Shown here one piece after another: positions 1-31,700 of a stretch of 64,000 bases of DNA (its first letter is position 1; each line of letters begins with the position of its first letter). Position numbers and translations under genes: made by a program. Below the pieces are notes generated by a model. That model did not search any database and was not told where the DNA came from. It saw only the letters and a list, made by a program, of their open reading frames with translations. Source of the DNA: Tetraselmis striata (taxonomy: Eukaryota; Chlorophyta; Chlorodendrophyceae; Chlorodendrales; Chlorodendraceae); contig VCJN01003259.1 in assembly GCA_006384855.1 (NCBI GenBank), positions 62,001 to 126,000 of the forward strand, read 5' to 3'.

Positions 1-19710
<19,710 letters not shown>

Positions 19711-20990
19711 AGCAAGCAGGTGTCAGTCATTGATGGGAGGCCCTGCATGGTCATGGAGGCGCCGTCATCACGTGGCGCTACATCCAAAACCGCAACCGTC
19801 TCCAAACCCATCCTCAGCCCTCCGCATTTCAGGCAAAGATAGCATGGAATGTAGTCGGCTGTTAGCCGCTGATGACACCACGCTCGCTGATGGTTGTTTC
19901 ATGCTGCATGAAGGTGGAAACTAAGAGGCTGGGGTGCGAGAGTGAGGTAGAGAGAGAGAGAGAGAGAGAGAGTTAGGCACATAGGCACACATGCATAGAG
20001 ATAAGCACCATGACCGAGGTCGTCGCGACCCAAAGCGAGCGGGAGAACGTTAGGTAGGATAGCCCTGTGTTGGTGGGGTGCTCACATCCCTAGGGAATCG
20101 CCAGGCGAGTTGCCACAGGGACTGCTGCGAGCCCGGGAGCCATAGAGTGAGGGGAGAGGAGAGAGAGCGGCTGTCCGGCTGCGTCCATAAGATTATCGGC
20201 GCGCTAGCGATAGCCCAGAGGAAGGGAGCGGATAGGGAGGGGAGTTCCGGCCCTACGCACAGCGGCAACAACCCCAAGGCGAGCATCCACGCCAGGCGGG
20301 GCTCCATCGCTGGCGAGCCCGCTCGCTCAGGGAAGTCAGTGCCAGCCTCGCGCTCGCGCGCCTGCCATCCCGCGCGACCGCCGCGGCGCCACCCAGCCCC
20401 GGACCTAGCCGCTTGACCGACAGGAAACTGATAATTGTTCTTAAATCTTGTCTCCGGCGACTGCGTTGCGTTCGGCCGATGTCCTCCGGTGGTTGTGGCC
20501 GAGTCCCGCTAGCACGCGGTCGTGCGGTGGAATGGATCCACTTGAGTAGATGTCTGCTCCTTCTCGCTCAAGACCCGTGGCAGACGACTACCTGTACCCT
20601 GGTACCTGTACTCGCGAGTCACGAGACAGCCAACATACAATGTCAACCATGCCATGTGACGGACCGCCGCCTAGCAACTATCCGCGGATGTTCCGTCTTA
20701 CGTTCCGCATTCATAACGTCTATTTTTTACTATCCATCCTAAATTATAGTAATAAATCGATGATACCAGTGTTGCCATATCTGCATCTCATGTACAAATA
20801 GCCGCTGCTATCAAAGCCGCCGCTCACTGTAATCCTTACAATACAATATCTCTGATTATATATTAGTAAAGTGATATATATGTATAATATATATATATAT
20901 ATACACATGTATCTAAGGATTATGCTTTGATTACAGGGTACCTCTAGGCGGCTCGATCCTGTATACCGGTAGCCATCCTGTACGGGTACT
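19711..20990. other. 5' flank of the VPS13 gene; no gene recognised
   Basis: Contains a (GA)n run at 19949-19972 and a GC-rich stretch (20040-20420) that may hold the promoter or an upstream non-coding or first exon. An AT-rich part follows (20690-20910) with an (AT)n tract near 20880-20905. No family-like protein is visible on either strand. Confidence 0.4.
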
Positions 20991-21039
20991 TGCTTCCTGT
21001 ATGTGTTGATCTTGTTGATATGCTGCTTTCAGCGGTGGA

Positions 21040-22570
21040 TAATTGTTGGATTTGTTCTGCTTACATCAGTGCTTGAACATATGGGCACTACAAACAGAAC
21101 TAAAAGCAACTATAAAAGGTTGCCAGCAAAAGAGAGACATAACTCTGTGTCTCCTCCTGAAACCAATGGTCAAGCAGGAGGCCAGGGAGCCAAGAACCCA
21201 AGAAGAGCCAAGGGAACCAGGAAGTCGCCAAGCTGCCAAGCAAGGAACCAAAGGGTCAAGGGAAGCACTAACTAAAGCCAAGGAACGACCAGAGAGACCG
21301 AAAGGGAATCATGAAACCAATGGGAACCACCGCCCCGGGGTAGACCAAAATAAGCCGCAGCCACGGCGAGTACGCTTGCAGCTGATGACCCGGGTCATAG
21401 GAACACAGGCGGACGAGCGACGCGACGCAGGCGCACGAGCACCATCACGTGCCGCGCGCGCCGCCTCGACCCCGCCAAGAACGTTGTCTGCATGTGCCAT
21501 GTTGATGAGCAAGGAGAAACGGCGGCGCCACGCATACAAGAGCTGGGCGATTTTCTTGCCAGTGTGCGTGTGGCAAGCTTTCCCGAGCTCCACCAAGCAG
21601 GCCTCAGTAACGTGCAGGGTCAGCGAACCGAACTCGGAGACGGCGAAAGGAACAAAGCCAAGCATGCCGGCGGCGTTTCGGACACCCTCGTCATACTTTT
21701 GGATTTTGTGGCGCTATGCGGCCCGCATTGCAGTCGTTGCATCCGAGCTCGACACGCCGAGGATAGAGGCAATGGTGGTATCGACCAGGCGGGTTGGGCT
21801 GCAATATCTACTGCACTGCAGGCTGCAGAAACTGCAACCTGCAGTTACGCTATTGCGCTGCAGCCTGCAGTACTTCCCGAAAAGGCGCAGCAGCAGTGCA
21901 GTTACCCAAAGTGCCCCAAATATATGCCCTTCAATAATGTCCCGCCCTTCCTTATAATCAGCAGTTTCAATTCTACTACTGCAGCCTGCACTGCAGCCTG
22001 GACTGCATCATACAATATTGCAGCATGTTGAATGCAGCATGCACTGCAGCATGCAGTACTGCACCCTGGTGATTGCAGCCTTCGTGCCTGCAGCCTGCAG
22101 TACTGCAGTAATGCACTGCAGCCTGCAGTAATGCACTGCAGCCTACAGTAATGGAAAGTGGACTGCAGCCCAACCCTGGTACCGACAGCAACCGTGTTCC
22201 CGCGGATAGCACCATACCCAAAACGCCCAACATCGGCCGGCCGGCCGTCGCTGTCCTTCGGGAGAGAAACAAGCACCGATGGGTCCCTGAGGATCTGGAT
22301 TCCAACGCCTAGGGCGGATTTAACGTCGTGGCAAACGTCGGAAAGGCCATGTGCCGCCCACTCGTGTGCGGCGTGATTGGAGTCGCCCCCAAAGCAACGT
22401 GCCACGTGATCAATGTACGCGACCGCCCAAGCCGAAGGAGTGAATTCCACGCCAGCACCCTCAAAACGGGCCAGCATGCCTTGTACCGAGAAGGAGCAAA
22501 AAGTGCAAGGGCAGGGCTTGCCGAGGGAGAGGATGACAGGTGCCGCCGGAAGGCCAAATGGGCGGCAAGC
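21040..22570 (-). mobile_element. Degraded non-LTR retrotransposon (RT plus C-terminal domain)
   Basis: Read on the minus strand, 22570-22170 encodes GKPCPCTFCSFSVQGMLARF and then AVAYIDHVARCFGG followed by GLSDVCHDVKSALGVGI. This resembles motif C and the following helix of a reverse transcriptase, but YIDD has become YIDH, so the catalytic Asp is lost. Further along, 21760-21310 reads RHKIQKYDEGVRNAAGML, FVPFAVSEFGSL and LLYAWRRRFSLLINMAHADN. That corresponds to the C-terminal part found after RT in algal/protist LINE-like elements. The two parts are separated by stop codons and by a CTGCAG-rich satellite (21806-22160). A diverged second copy of the C-terminal part lies at 44460-44940 on the plus strand. 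The element is clearly inactive. Confidence 0.5.
21806..22160. repeat. CTGCAG-rich degenerate satellite
   Basis: Dense imperfect repetition of the palindromes ctgcag and cctgcag within units such as ctgcagcctgcagtaatgca, in tandem and partly inverted. It interrupts the degraded reverse transcriptase segment, so it was inserted or expanded after the element arrived. Confidence 0.8.
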
Positions 22571-22616
22571 GGCACCTCGGAACGCTGGATTTGTTACTGG
22601 CTTTTTTGTAATTCAC

Positions 22617-22642
22617 ACCAGTACCGGTACCGGTACCGGGGC
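22617..22642. repeat. (ACCGGT) short tandem palindromes
   Basis: Three to four consecutive accggt/ggtacc units (agtaccggtaccggtaccgg). The same hexamer pair recurs at 48515-48533 and 51850-51862. Confidence 0.7.
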
Positions 22643-22950
22643 GGAGGACGACGAATGACTGATTGATGTAATAAAAACGACGAACCGGACGAGTACTCGC
22701 CCGTGATTCCTGTGCAAAACAAGCCAGTATTTCTCAACTAATAATCCACCGCTGAAAGTAGTATAATACATACATGAGAGATCAACACGTGTACTCGTTT
22801 TTTTTTCGCCCCCAGGACAAACTGGCAACAGCGAAACCCTGGTTTTCCTCTACCCGACGACCCCGGTTTCTTTGACCTGGTTTCTTCAACCCGTATAAGT
22901 AATCCGGGTTTCTTTGACTCGCAACTTGAGTCCGTACCGATGATACCCAT

Positions 22951-25920
22951 GTGGCCCTACTGTTCGGCGATCTGGTGGCCCAGCACCAGGCTATGGACGA
23001 GGAGTCGCGCGGCCGGACTGTGACGAATCCGATCCGCACCCTCAGCCCCAAAATTGGCGTTCAAATACTGCCAGCAGACGTCAGAGTGGTGACTCGCCGC
23101 CCCCCTAATAAGCCCGCCGCCGCCGACTCCACTGGACCGAGTGGCACTAGGCTCCCCACCACCACCACCTCCGTCATCCTACGACTGGACCGGAGAGAAA
23201 CAGCCGCGAGCGTTCTACAGACCCAATGGACATGAGAGGGCACAGCGATCCTCGACCGCCATGGCCGCCGCTGCTCCACCCGCCTGCTCGGAGCGCCGCA
23301 TCTGGACGATATCGAGCGACCGGTACACCAGGTGTGGCTTCGCTCCCCCTCGTTCGAAGGCCTCACTGAGGCCGACATGTGGTTGCGCTTGGCGGAGGGC
23401 CTCATCCCAACGACCAACCCCAGCCAAGCGAAGCGGCGACAGACCAACCGGCGGCGACACCATCATACGTCCTGGCACTCGCTGGAGTGAGAACTTGGGC
23501 CGAGCGAGTACGAGGCCGACACAGGCGCAGACGACGCCGTCACCTGCCCCCCGACCCGCACATAGACTACTGGCCCTCCTGGAGATCCGCGAGGTATGGA
23601 AAGCCCGCCGCTGAGCCGACTCGGTGCGCCTCGAACTCCTCGATCCCGTTGCGGCGCGCCTACTATAGGACGTGTGCCGCGACGCGGTATTGGCGCTGCC
23701 GTTTGGCGACCAGTCGCAGGGCCGAGCAGTGCTACAGGTCATTGTAGAACATAGCGAGGACCGCGAGGACCAGCCAACCACCCCGCTCCCAGGAGAACTG
23801 CCCCCGGCACTATCCAGACAGTTCTTCCGATGCGCACTGACGGCCAAAACGATCTGCACCGGCCCCCTGGCCAACGTGGAGCTGCCGACGGTGGAGCAGG
23901 CGGAGGCCATCGCAGCTACCATCAGCCAGCGCATCAACACACCTCCAGAGCAGCAACACGCGCAGTGGCTGACGGACACCATGACACCTGCTGGCGTCGA
24001 GATGCACCACCACCACACCGAGCCGACATTGCTGCGCGTGGGAGACGACAACCTTTGCGCCATCTCCATCGGCAAAGAAGACGAAGAGTTCACGGACACC
24101 CTGCGCCTGGCAGTGGCCCTCACTTCCCCTATCGCACTACTGCGGGCGATACGCCTCCGCACCATCTATCGTCACCTACCTCACGGAGTCCGAGGTCGAC
24201 CCCTCGGAGCTGCTCATCCACCCCTTCAGCCAGACGATCCGGGAGGCGGGAGAACTGGGAGGCAACACTGGTCACAACCATATCCGACGCGCAGCGATAG
24301 GCATGCATGAGAAGGCCCGGAAGACCGCTTCATCGTCCCTCGCCCTACGAGCCGCCGGACGCCCAGTCTACGCCCTCACCCTGCAGCTGACCGTCCACCT
24401 CCGCAGCATCATCGGTGGCACCCGCGGCACCGACAGTACAGAACAGTGGCGCAAGACAGTGACAACATCGTGCGGGAAGATCAAGGCCGAGCCAACTCCG
24501 GCACCAACCGAGAGGCGCCATGCCGACACATCGCCAGCCCCACCGCCAGCAGGCCCGAGCCAACTGCCACCTCTAGCGACCCTAGCAGCCCAAACCAAAC
24601 CCCAAGTCCGCGTCGCTCCCCCCCCCCCCCTTGGGCTCGAGCACATAACACCGAGGCGAGGAGCGGTTGCAGATGCGGTGGCAGCCATCGACCAGCGCGG
24701 AGCAGCAACGGAGCGCCCCCCGGAACAGCCCACCCAGCCCATGCGCCTACATCCACGGCCTCATCGGCAACTGTCATGCCTGAGCGCAGGTGGACGACGA
24801 GGAAGAGCTCGAACTAAACTACGAGGAGAACGACAGCGCCATGGAGGTGGACACCGCCCAGCGTGCGGCAGCAAAGATACCATGTTTGGCTGACATATCC
24901 CTCGATTCCCCCCAACGCTCAACAGTGCACCGCACATTCCGGGAGGGCACACCCAATGGCACCACAGAACGCCTGGCAGAACTTCAACACCTCACCACCG
25001 CAACCACAAAGATGCTTGCACATTCCTCTCCTGCCCGCCAACCCGCAATAGCCGCCGAACTGGCCAGCCTCACAACGGAGTCACACCAGCTGCGCAACCC
25101 ACAGCGCCTCTCCATCCAGCTGGAACGTCACCCCAGCCAGTAGCCTACCCCCGCAGGCAAGGGCAAGGCAGCCACAACAACCAAACATAAGAAGAAGCAG
25201 CCCAGGGGCCGTAGCAGCTCGGACGGCGCCACCCGCAACCGCAGCATGAGCAAGCCACGCCACTATGGCACCCGCAGCTCGAACAGCGAGTGAGAAACGG
25301 ACGAGGATGCAGCCCACCCGTCTAGCAGCTCGCACCAGTAAGCTGCTTAGCGAGCCACTGCAGCAACAACCAAGCCAGCCGACTCAAGACCACTGCCCAC
25401 CACTAACATGTGCCCGATGCAGGTCATACACTAACAAACACCCGGAACTCACCACACACACATAACACACACCGCTGATTCCCACAACCACCACAAGCAA
25501 CACCTACCCAATTACATGTGGGAGGGCATCGCAGCGCCCACCAATCATACTAGCCGGCTCAGCGGTGGATATAAATACTGAGCACCACATAGCTATTCCG
25601 GTCAGTCCCCTTCCCCCATCTCACCTTGGTAGCTGCAGGCGGGACGCTTCGGCTGCCTAAGCTTGCCTGCTGAGCTCTGAATGGGATAGACCTGACTTAG
25701 GTAGGGACAGCGGGGGGGCGCTGCTGTCCTAGCTTCAGCCCAATGGAAGTAGGAGGGGCTTGGGCACACTGGAGGAAAGCCGTTAGCTTGAGCTGTAATT
25801 ACACCTAGTGTTCCCTACCATGGTCAGAGATAGCAGGTCCTAAGAACAACTCAGCCTGAGCCAGTGGATGCAGCAGACTAGCAGCAGTTGTAATCAATTT
25901 CAATTTCAATTTGAGTCCGT
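22951..25920 (+). mobile_element. Degraded gag-like / LINE-related element, plus strand, with AATTTC tail
   Basis: The protein-like signal jumps between frames. About 23270-23460 reads HLDDIERPVHQVWLRSPSF. 23672-24150 reads DAVLALPFGDQSQGRAVLQV and DDNLCAISIGKEDEEFTDTL. From about 24170 another frame reads VTYLTESEVDPSELLIHPF, then HEKARKTASSSLALRAAG, ending in a Pro/Thr-rich tail. No zinc knuckle or RT motif is seen. The non-coding end (25600-25890) resembles 35350-35515 and stops in three caatttcaattt units, as a LINE 3' tail would. I read it as a decayed ORF1/gag or a non-autonomous relative; no functional product is expected. Confidence 0.4.
25895..25916 (+). repeat. AATTTC hexamer tail
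   Basis: atcaatttcaatttcaattt, at the end of the plus-strand element. Comparable to the tails at 35517-35533 (plus) and 27455-27559 (minus sense). Confidence 0.75.
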
Positions 25921-27454
25921 ACTTGGCGGAGACAGCTTCACAGCAACTTCTTCCACCCGCCAATGTGATCACTTTCTCAACGACGCTCGTGGGTCAGCCC
26001 GCTACGTGCCACGGCGGTGCGGGAGGCGTGGGGCCCCGTCGGGGTGCCTTCATGCGGGTATTGTTATTGATCACCCTTGCTATGCAGATGCGCACGCATG
26101 ATGGAGCGGCAGGCGGAGGTTGCGCCGGGCTTGCAAAAGGAGTTGACAACTGTCTTGGACCATACATGCGAATTATAACAACCTACTCTCGATAAAACTT
26201 GCAAGGAACGGATCTTAATCGGCCAACTAGATAGTATGGCATCCCGCATGTGGACGGTGGCCATGCCCACCGCGTGGACGTCGTGGCTCCACATGAGATG
26301 CAACGGGAGGTCGCTGCCAGATATTTACTATTCATTTATTGCATAGGTCATATACATGGCCCCAGTGGCGGTCGGGAGCCAGATAATCTTACCGTCGATA
26401 GGGCACAACCCCGTCAGTGTCGAGCGGCGTCTATAGCGACGCGCTGCTCATAAGTCTCCCGCCGGCAAATGGCGACGCTCACTGCGTGTGTAGCACGATG
26501 CTATTGCGGATCGCCTTTCGAGAACAATGTGTTCACGATATGGGCATCCGACATGCACGCCGAGAGGTGGGCGACTTGTTCTAACTTCAGTGCCTCTGAG
26601 CAACATTGCAACCGCCATGGATGAACTCAAGGACATGGCCACATGATGCCCGACGCAGAGCTCTCTGCTCGCCTTCAAGGTCGTGACCGGGAGCTATGAT
26701 TCATGTAGCATATATCTTGAAGCCAACGCTGCGGAAGTTGAAGACCATGCACTACAAGGTCACGTATATTGCAGTGCCCCGGGCCGCCACGGCTGTGGAT
26801 CGGTTTGAGATTTTGAGCACGCCATGTCGGGCGACATGCAACGGGGGGTGGCAGCGCGGGATGCGGCGTGGCACGACACGGCGCCGGGCGGGGCAACAAG
26901 GCTCACTTCGAGACATCATGGACATGTCGGAGACTTGGAGTAAAAGGGCGTGGCCTTCGGCACAGCGGGTGAGGTGAACAAGGGGGTGCGCCGCACGGTG
27001 CGCGCTGTGGCGTGCTTGGCAGCGGATTTGGGCGCCCTTTCGTCATCGCGACGAACTCGGTGCATCACCTGCGCTCACCATGAGGCCTTGCTCGCTGGAA
27101 ATTTCGCCAGGGTGCTGAGCTTGGTGCCTGGCGGCTCGAGAGCGTGCTTGCTCCATCATCAGGCGGCGTAAATTCGTCCATGTGTCATCCCGTTGCCGAA
27201 GTTGAATAGCGCGGCCAAAGATCATCCTCGCACACACGTGTCTGGGTGATCCTGATTCCAACCGGGCGCGCATCACTCACTCTCTCCCCTCGGGCGGGTT
27301 GCAGGCCGCTTGTAAGCGGCGTGTCGTGTTGATATATCCTAGCATTATATTGCTTTTCAAGACGGACTTACCACCACAAGTAGCGCTTCCATCTGAAAAC
27401 CTCAAGAGTAATCCTTATATACCCCTATTCAAATATAGTTCAGATCACATTTGA
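25920..27454. other. Intergenic; nothing recognised
   Basis: Mixed composition with short open frames only. No conserved motif, tRNA or terminal repeat is visible on either strand. Confidence 0.4.
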
Positions 27455-27559
27455 GAAATTGAAATTGAAATTGAAATTGAAATTGAAATTGAAATTGAAA
27501 TTGAAATTGAAATTGAAATTGAAATTGAAATTGAAATTGAAATTGAAATTGAAATTGAA
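27455..27559 (-). repeat. (GAAATT)n hexanucleotide array, about 17 copies
   Basis: An almost perfect gaaatt array on the plus strand, which is aatttc on the minus strand. The right flank (gaattacagcgtgctattctgctgct) resembles the reverse complement of the sequence just before the tail at 25895 (gattacaactgctgctagtctgctg). This suggests the array is the expanded 3' tail of a minus-strand LINE whose remnant lies to the right. Confidence 0.8.
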
Positions 27560-28600
27560 TTACAGCGTGCTATTCTGCTGCTCTCCGCGCTAACCCTAAA
27601 GTAATCAACGGGCAACTTTCACTACGGTACTGCTATACTTTTGTCTACATTTGACCTTTGGCAGGCAGGACACGTTCATATCCACTGTTTTCTTATTATT
27701 GTGCCGGCATCCCTGTACTTACATGCATCACCTGCCACGAGCACGCACCCGCCCACCTCACCGGTGTGCCTTGAATCTTGTCCTGGCTATGGAAACGCCT
27801 CAGAGGAGTGATTGCTCCGTTGGCATGTGGAATGCTACATTGCTGAAGGGTGCATGCACTTGTTGGCCGGGATGCGCATGTAGCTGGCACCGGCAGCCAT
27901 GGAAATCTTGGACAAGATGTTGCTCGTCAAAGGAGACAGGGAGGGGGCGTGGGAGCGAGGGAAGCCTTCAATAGAAAATTCAAAACTGATGGCAAAACAT
28001 CAGATGCATAGGAGCACAAGCAGCTAATGTGGACGCAATAATCTGCCCGCACCAGCTTTGCTCAGTGTGCAAATTGCCCAACTCAGCCCATGAGGCCCCT
28101 GCAGCCGGGCGGTGGGCAACATGGAAGCGGACCGCTATGGCCCGGGGCCGGAGATTCGCTGCCTTCGCCTCACCGCGAGCCTCAGCCTGACCCCCCAAGC
28201 CTGAAGGTGTGCCATCTTTGGACCCTCTCCCAGGAGCGACTCCACCGTTACGCGGACTCGAATCTTCGCTCGCATCTCTCATCAGGGCGCCGTGGGTTGC
28301 GTTAAGCGCACCTCGCCGTCGCGCATCTCGACAGCATGAGTGGTGACACCCGCCCCGTTTCCCACCCGTTTCGTGTTTTTGTCCTTGTCTGCCAACGACC
28401 TCTAACACCTCATGCACGATCCGCAGTACCCGATGACCTCAGACTGCCTGGGAGGGGCAGGGACGAGAGCACGGTGAACATGCGGGCCTTCTTGGCCTCT
28501 GAAGTCCACCGGCTTGTGGCAATAAACAACGACTAGTAATCATTATTGCCCGGTAAATCTCCAACCTTACAAACTGATAGCAACTAAGGACTATATGTAT
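27560..28600. other. Probable remnant of minus-strand element; no gene recognised
   Basis: If the hexamer array is a 3' tail, the body should lie here on the minus strand. Only a 145-codon minus-strand open frame (27980-28417) is present, without recognised motifs. Confidence 0.3.
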
Positions 28601-28609
28601 ACAGATTTT

Positions 28610-28735
28610 TGTTTTATTCTATAAACTAGATCGATGATGGGGTTTCTCCTTTCCTGGCCGCTTTCTAGCTGCGCGTGCCGCTAGAGCAATACGGGTTACT
28701 AGCTCACCCGTCGCTGTGCCCCTTGCTTCGTCTGC
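28610..28735. mobile_element. LTR-like fragment related to 50850-50935
   Basis: The stretch gctagagcaatacgggttac followed by tagctcacccg and gtcgctgtgcccc is closely matched at 50880-50935 (gctagagcggtacgggttac, tagttcagccg, gtcgctgtgcccc). Both are preceded by a ccgctttcta block. Read as pieces of one dispersed repeat family, probably LTR-derived. Confidence 0.45.
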
Positions 28736-31700
28736 AACACGAGCTCCGCCGGCCTTGGTACTTAGCGTTTTGTTTAGTGATGCGTGCTTGCTTACATTGC
28801 CCCTTTTTGCCACCCGTAGTATTTTGCCGTCATCCGGCTCTCCCCCGTGTAACCAAGCCCCTCACCACTCGGCACACTACAACGAGGGTGAGGTCCGGCA
28901 CCGAAGGGCTGTTGTGGGTCATCCCTAGGGAGTACTGCACTTCCCCGCCGTACACGTGGCCGTCATGCGACTCCACCTCGGCAGGCATGTCTCAAAATAT
29001 GGCATGCTTGCCGTACTCATAAGTGGGCACCCACTGCTCATCCCATGTATTGTGCCTGAACTCCACATGCCTCCGTGTCTTGGGCTTCTCATGCACATCA
29101 TGCATCTGTGTGTATACCAAAACAAAATCAACAGCATGGCAACACTATGTAGGCAGTTTGGAGTAGGGCATGGGGGAGGGGGGTTGCCTTTATCCATTAG
29201 TTGCGCTTCCGTCCTTGTGTCATGGTGTACGATATAGAGGTAACCATGAATGATGTCCCCTCCTCATCTTGCATTGGTGATACATATTGTACCTTCAGGC
29301 TAGTGCAACAACCTCATTAATCAGAACCAACGATCATAACAAATCATTTTCGACCGCAGAAATTGATAACTCGACTCCGGTCCGTCGATTTCACAAACCG
29401 CAGTACCTTTGCTAGAATGGCCGGGGCAGCGGGGCGGCGACCCGCCGTGGCTGGGGCAGCGGGGCGGCAACGCGCCGCGGCGGGCGGGCAACGGGGCGGC
29501 AGCGCGCCGTGGCCGGGGCAGCGGGGCGACAATGCGCATCATGGTACGCAATAAGCGGTTCACATGTTAGTAGAGAGTTGCGTATTTACCCTGAACATGC
29601 TGCGTTAAGATTCCGACCTATGACCCGCGTTAAGATTCTGACTAAGCGGGGGGCAGAGGGGCGTGGGGCGCGGGTGGGGGGGGGGGGGGGGTGATAACTC
29701 GATGTCATGGGGGTCGAGCCCCGCTTCATATGCGCGCTTCAAAGCCGGCTCAGACTCCGGTGTGCCAGTTCCTTGACAATACTTATCTAACACCTTTGCG
29801 CATGCCGCCTAGTTGGCGGGGGCGACTGAGGTGCCTGGCTACACGGCGGAGCGCCTGCATCCTGGTCGCGTGCCCTCAAACGTATCCACCACATCGTCTG
29901 CCCCCGCGGCCTCCCACTGACCCACAAAGCCTAGCCGCCACAGAGGCATGCTAGGCAAGTCTGGATCCGGGCATGCACGCATTAACTTGATGTATGCCTG
30001 AAGTAGGAACAGACTGCCGCCCGTACGCCTACTCCGTGTCAGTGGTGCCACTGCCTCTCGCCACGCACTTCACGTGAGTCCCGCATCTGCATATGACATA
30101 CGCCATGTATTCATATGGCATCAGCCTAGATACAGTGCGTATGAGGGCATGGGGAGGGGGCGCACTATATGCTCCATCAAGAGCTCTAAGTCGCGGGCAA
30201 TGCTGCCCCCGGTCGCTTCCTGGGCTCTGGCTCGGCAGACAAGATTGTGGAGATTCATTTTCATAATTTCATCAGGCAAATACACGTTGCATATCTGCGC
30301 ATACGTCAGCAAGCAGTTGAAGCCCTCCTCCCGCTGCTTCTTGATATACTCGTTGACACGCTGGCACTTCTCACTGTCAGCAGGAGCGTCACATACACTC
30401 CTCGCAGTCCCTAAAGAAGTGGATGACCGCTCCTTGCAGCACATGCCACATGACTGCCATGCGTTGAAGCTCTGCGTTGTCAAACATATCCCCGCAGGAA
30501 TTGCCACGCATGCCACGCCCTCAGTAGACATCACACACCTACAACGGAACGGGGATGTGTTCTTCCTAGCAATAGCAGCGAGGGGCCCTCGCCCAAGAAC
30601 CAGCACTGCCGCAGTCTCCGTGAAGTGCAAAAAGTCCTCGCATGTCCAGTTGGCACACACCACACCGCTAATTCCGGTTGACGGTAGCATCGGCGGCACT
30701 GGCATGCCACAGTCATTGGTCGGGGCGACAAGCGCCATCCGCATGTCCATCTTAATCATCGTGGGCCGCACATTATGTGAGGGCTGACACATTTCAGCAA
30801 CGCCCCTTGCAGCGGGAACCACGGGCAGCAGGCAGCAACGACAATGTAAAAGGTCACTAACCTTCAGGGTGCCGACATACTCCCAAAAGTCCTTGACTAC
30901 CCCAGCAGTGGTGCATGACAGCGGCTATCGGCAGCGGCCAGAAGTCAACATAGCTTATGTACGGCAGCCAGCGCAAAAATGGAGACATGCATGTAGTACC
31001 GGCTATCGTTTGCACGGTGCGCCCCGCGCCGGCCTCCACAACTAGGAACCGCATATCCGCGCTGGACAGGTGCAGGTGAGCCTCCCCGAAGTAGTCAATG
31101 CTGGGTTCATAGTTATTGTCGGCAGTCTTTCCTTGCGTTGCGTCCATCACCACCATGTGCACGCTATCTGTATAGCCGTCGTGGTAAGGGCGCCATGACG
31201 GTTGACTCTAAAGCAATACTTGCCTACATCCGAAGCCGCCCATGTATGGTCAGCATCATCGAGAGCAGCAATACACTATATGCATGTTGACACACAAAAC
31301 ACGCACAGTCATAACTTTTTTTATTCTCTTTGTCATGTGTACTTTATAGCCGACGTTAGGGGCAGCCGTGCCACGATGTATCTCCACCACGCATCATAGC
31401 GCCTTGAAGCGTCCTTGCATGTCAGCAGAAAAATGCGCCAACGTATATATGTAGTCCACCATGTCGCAATGTGCATGTCAGTGTTATATCCCTGCAGCAG
31501 CCAATCGTGGGGCAGCATGCGCACTTCATGTTGACAGTGGATGCTCACCTGATGCTGCAAGTAACGGCGCGCTCTGGACTTCTTGCCATCGCTGTTAGTC
31601 GCCTCATACACATTCTGAATAGTCAATGCGCCCTCCGCGCTCTGCGCGTTCTGGCAATGCCTTGAGTGCACTCCTCCACATATGTATGTCAATAAGCTTT

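Noticed and set aside
20050..20307. Possible short secreted protein (MEPRLAWMLALGLLPL) upstream of VPS13
   Set aside because: Composition is that of GC-rich flank; no conserved motif; could at most be a non-coding or first exon of VPS13.
27455..27559. CRISPR-like or telomeric repeat
   Set aside because: A simple 6-bp tandem array without spacers in a eukaryotic setting; the unit is not the TTTAGGG-type telomere repeat.
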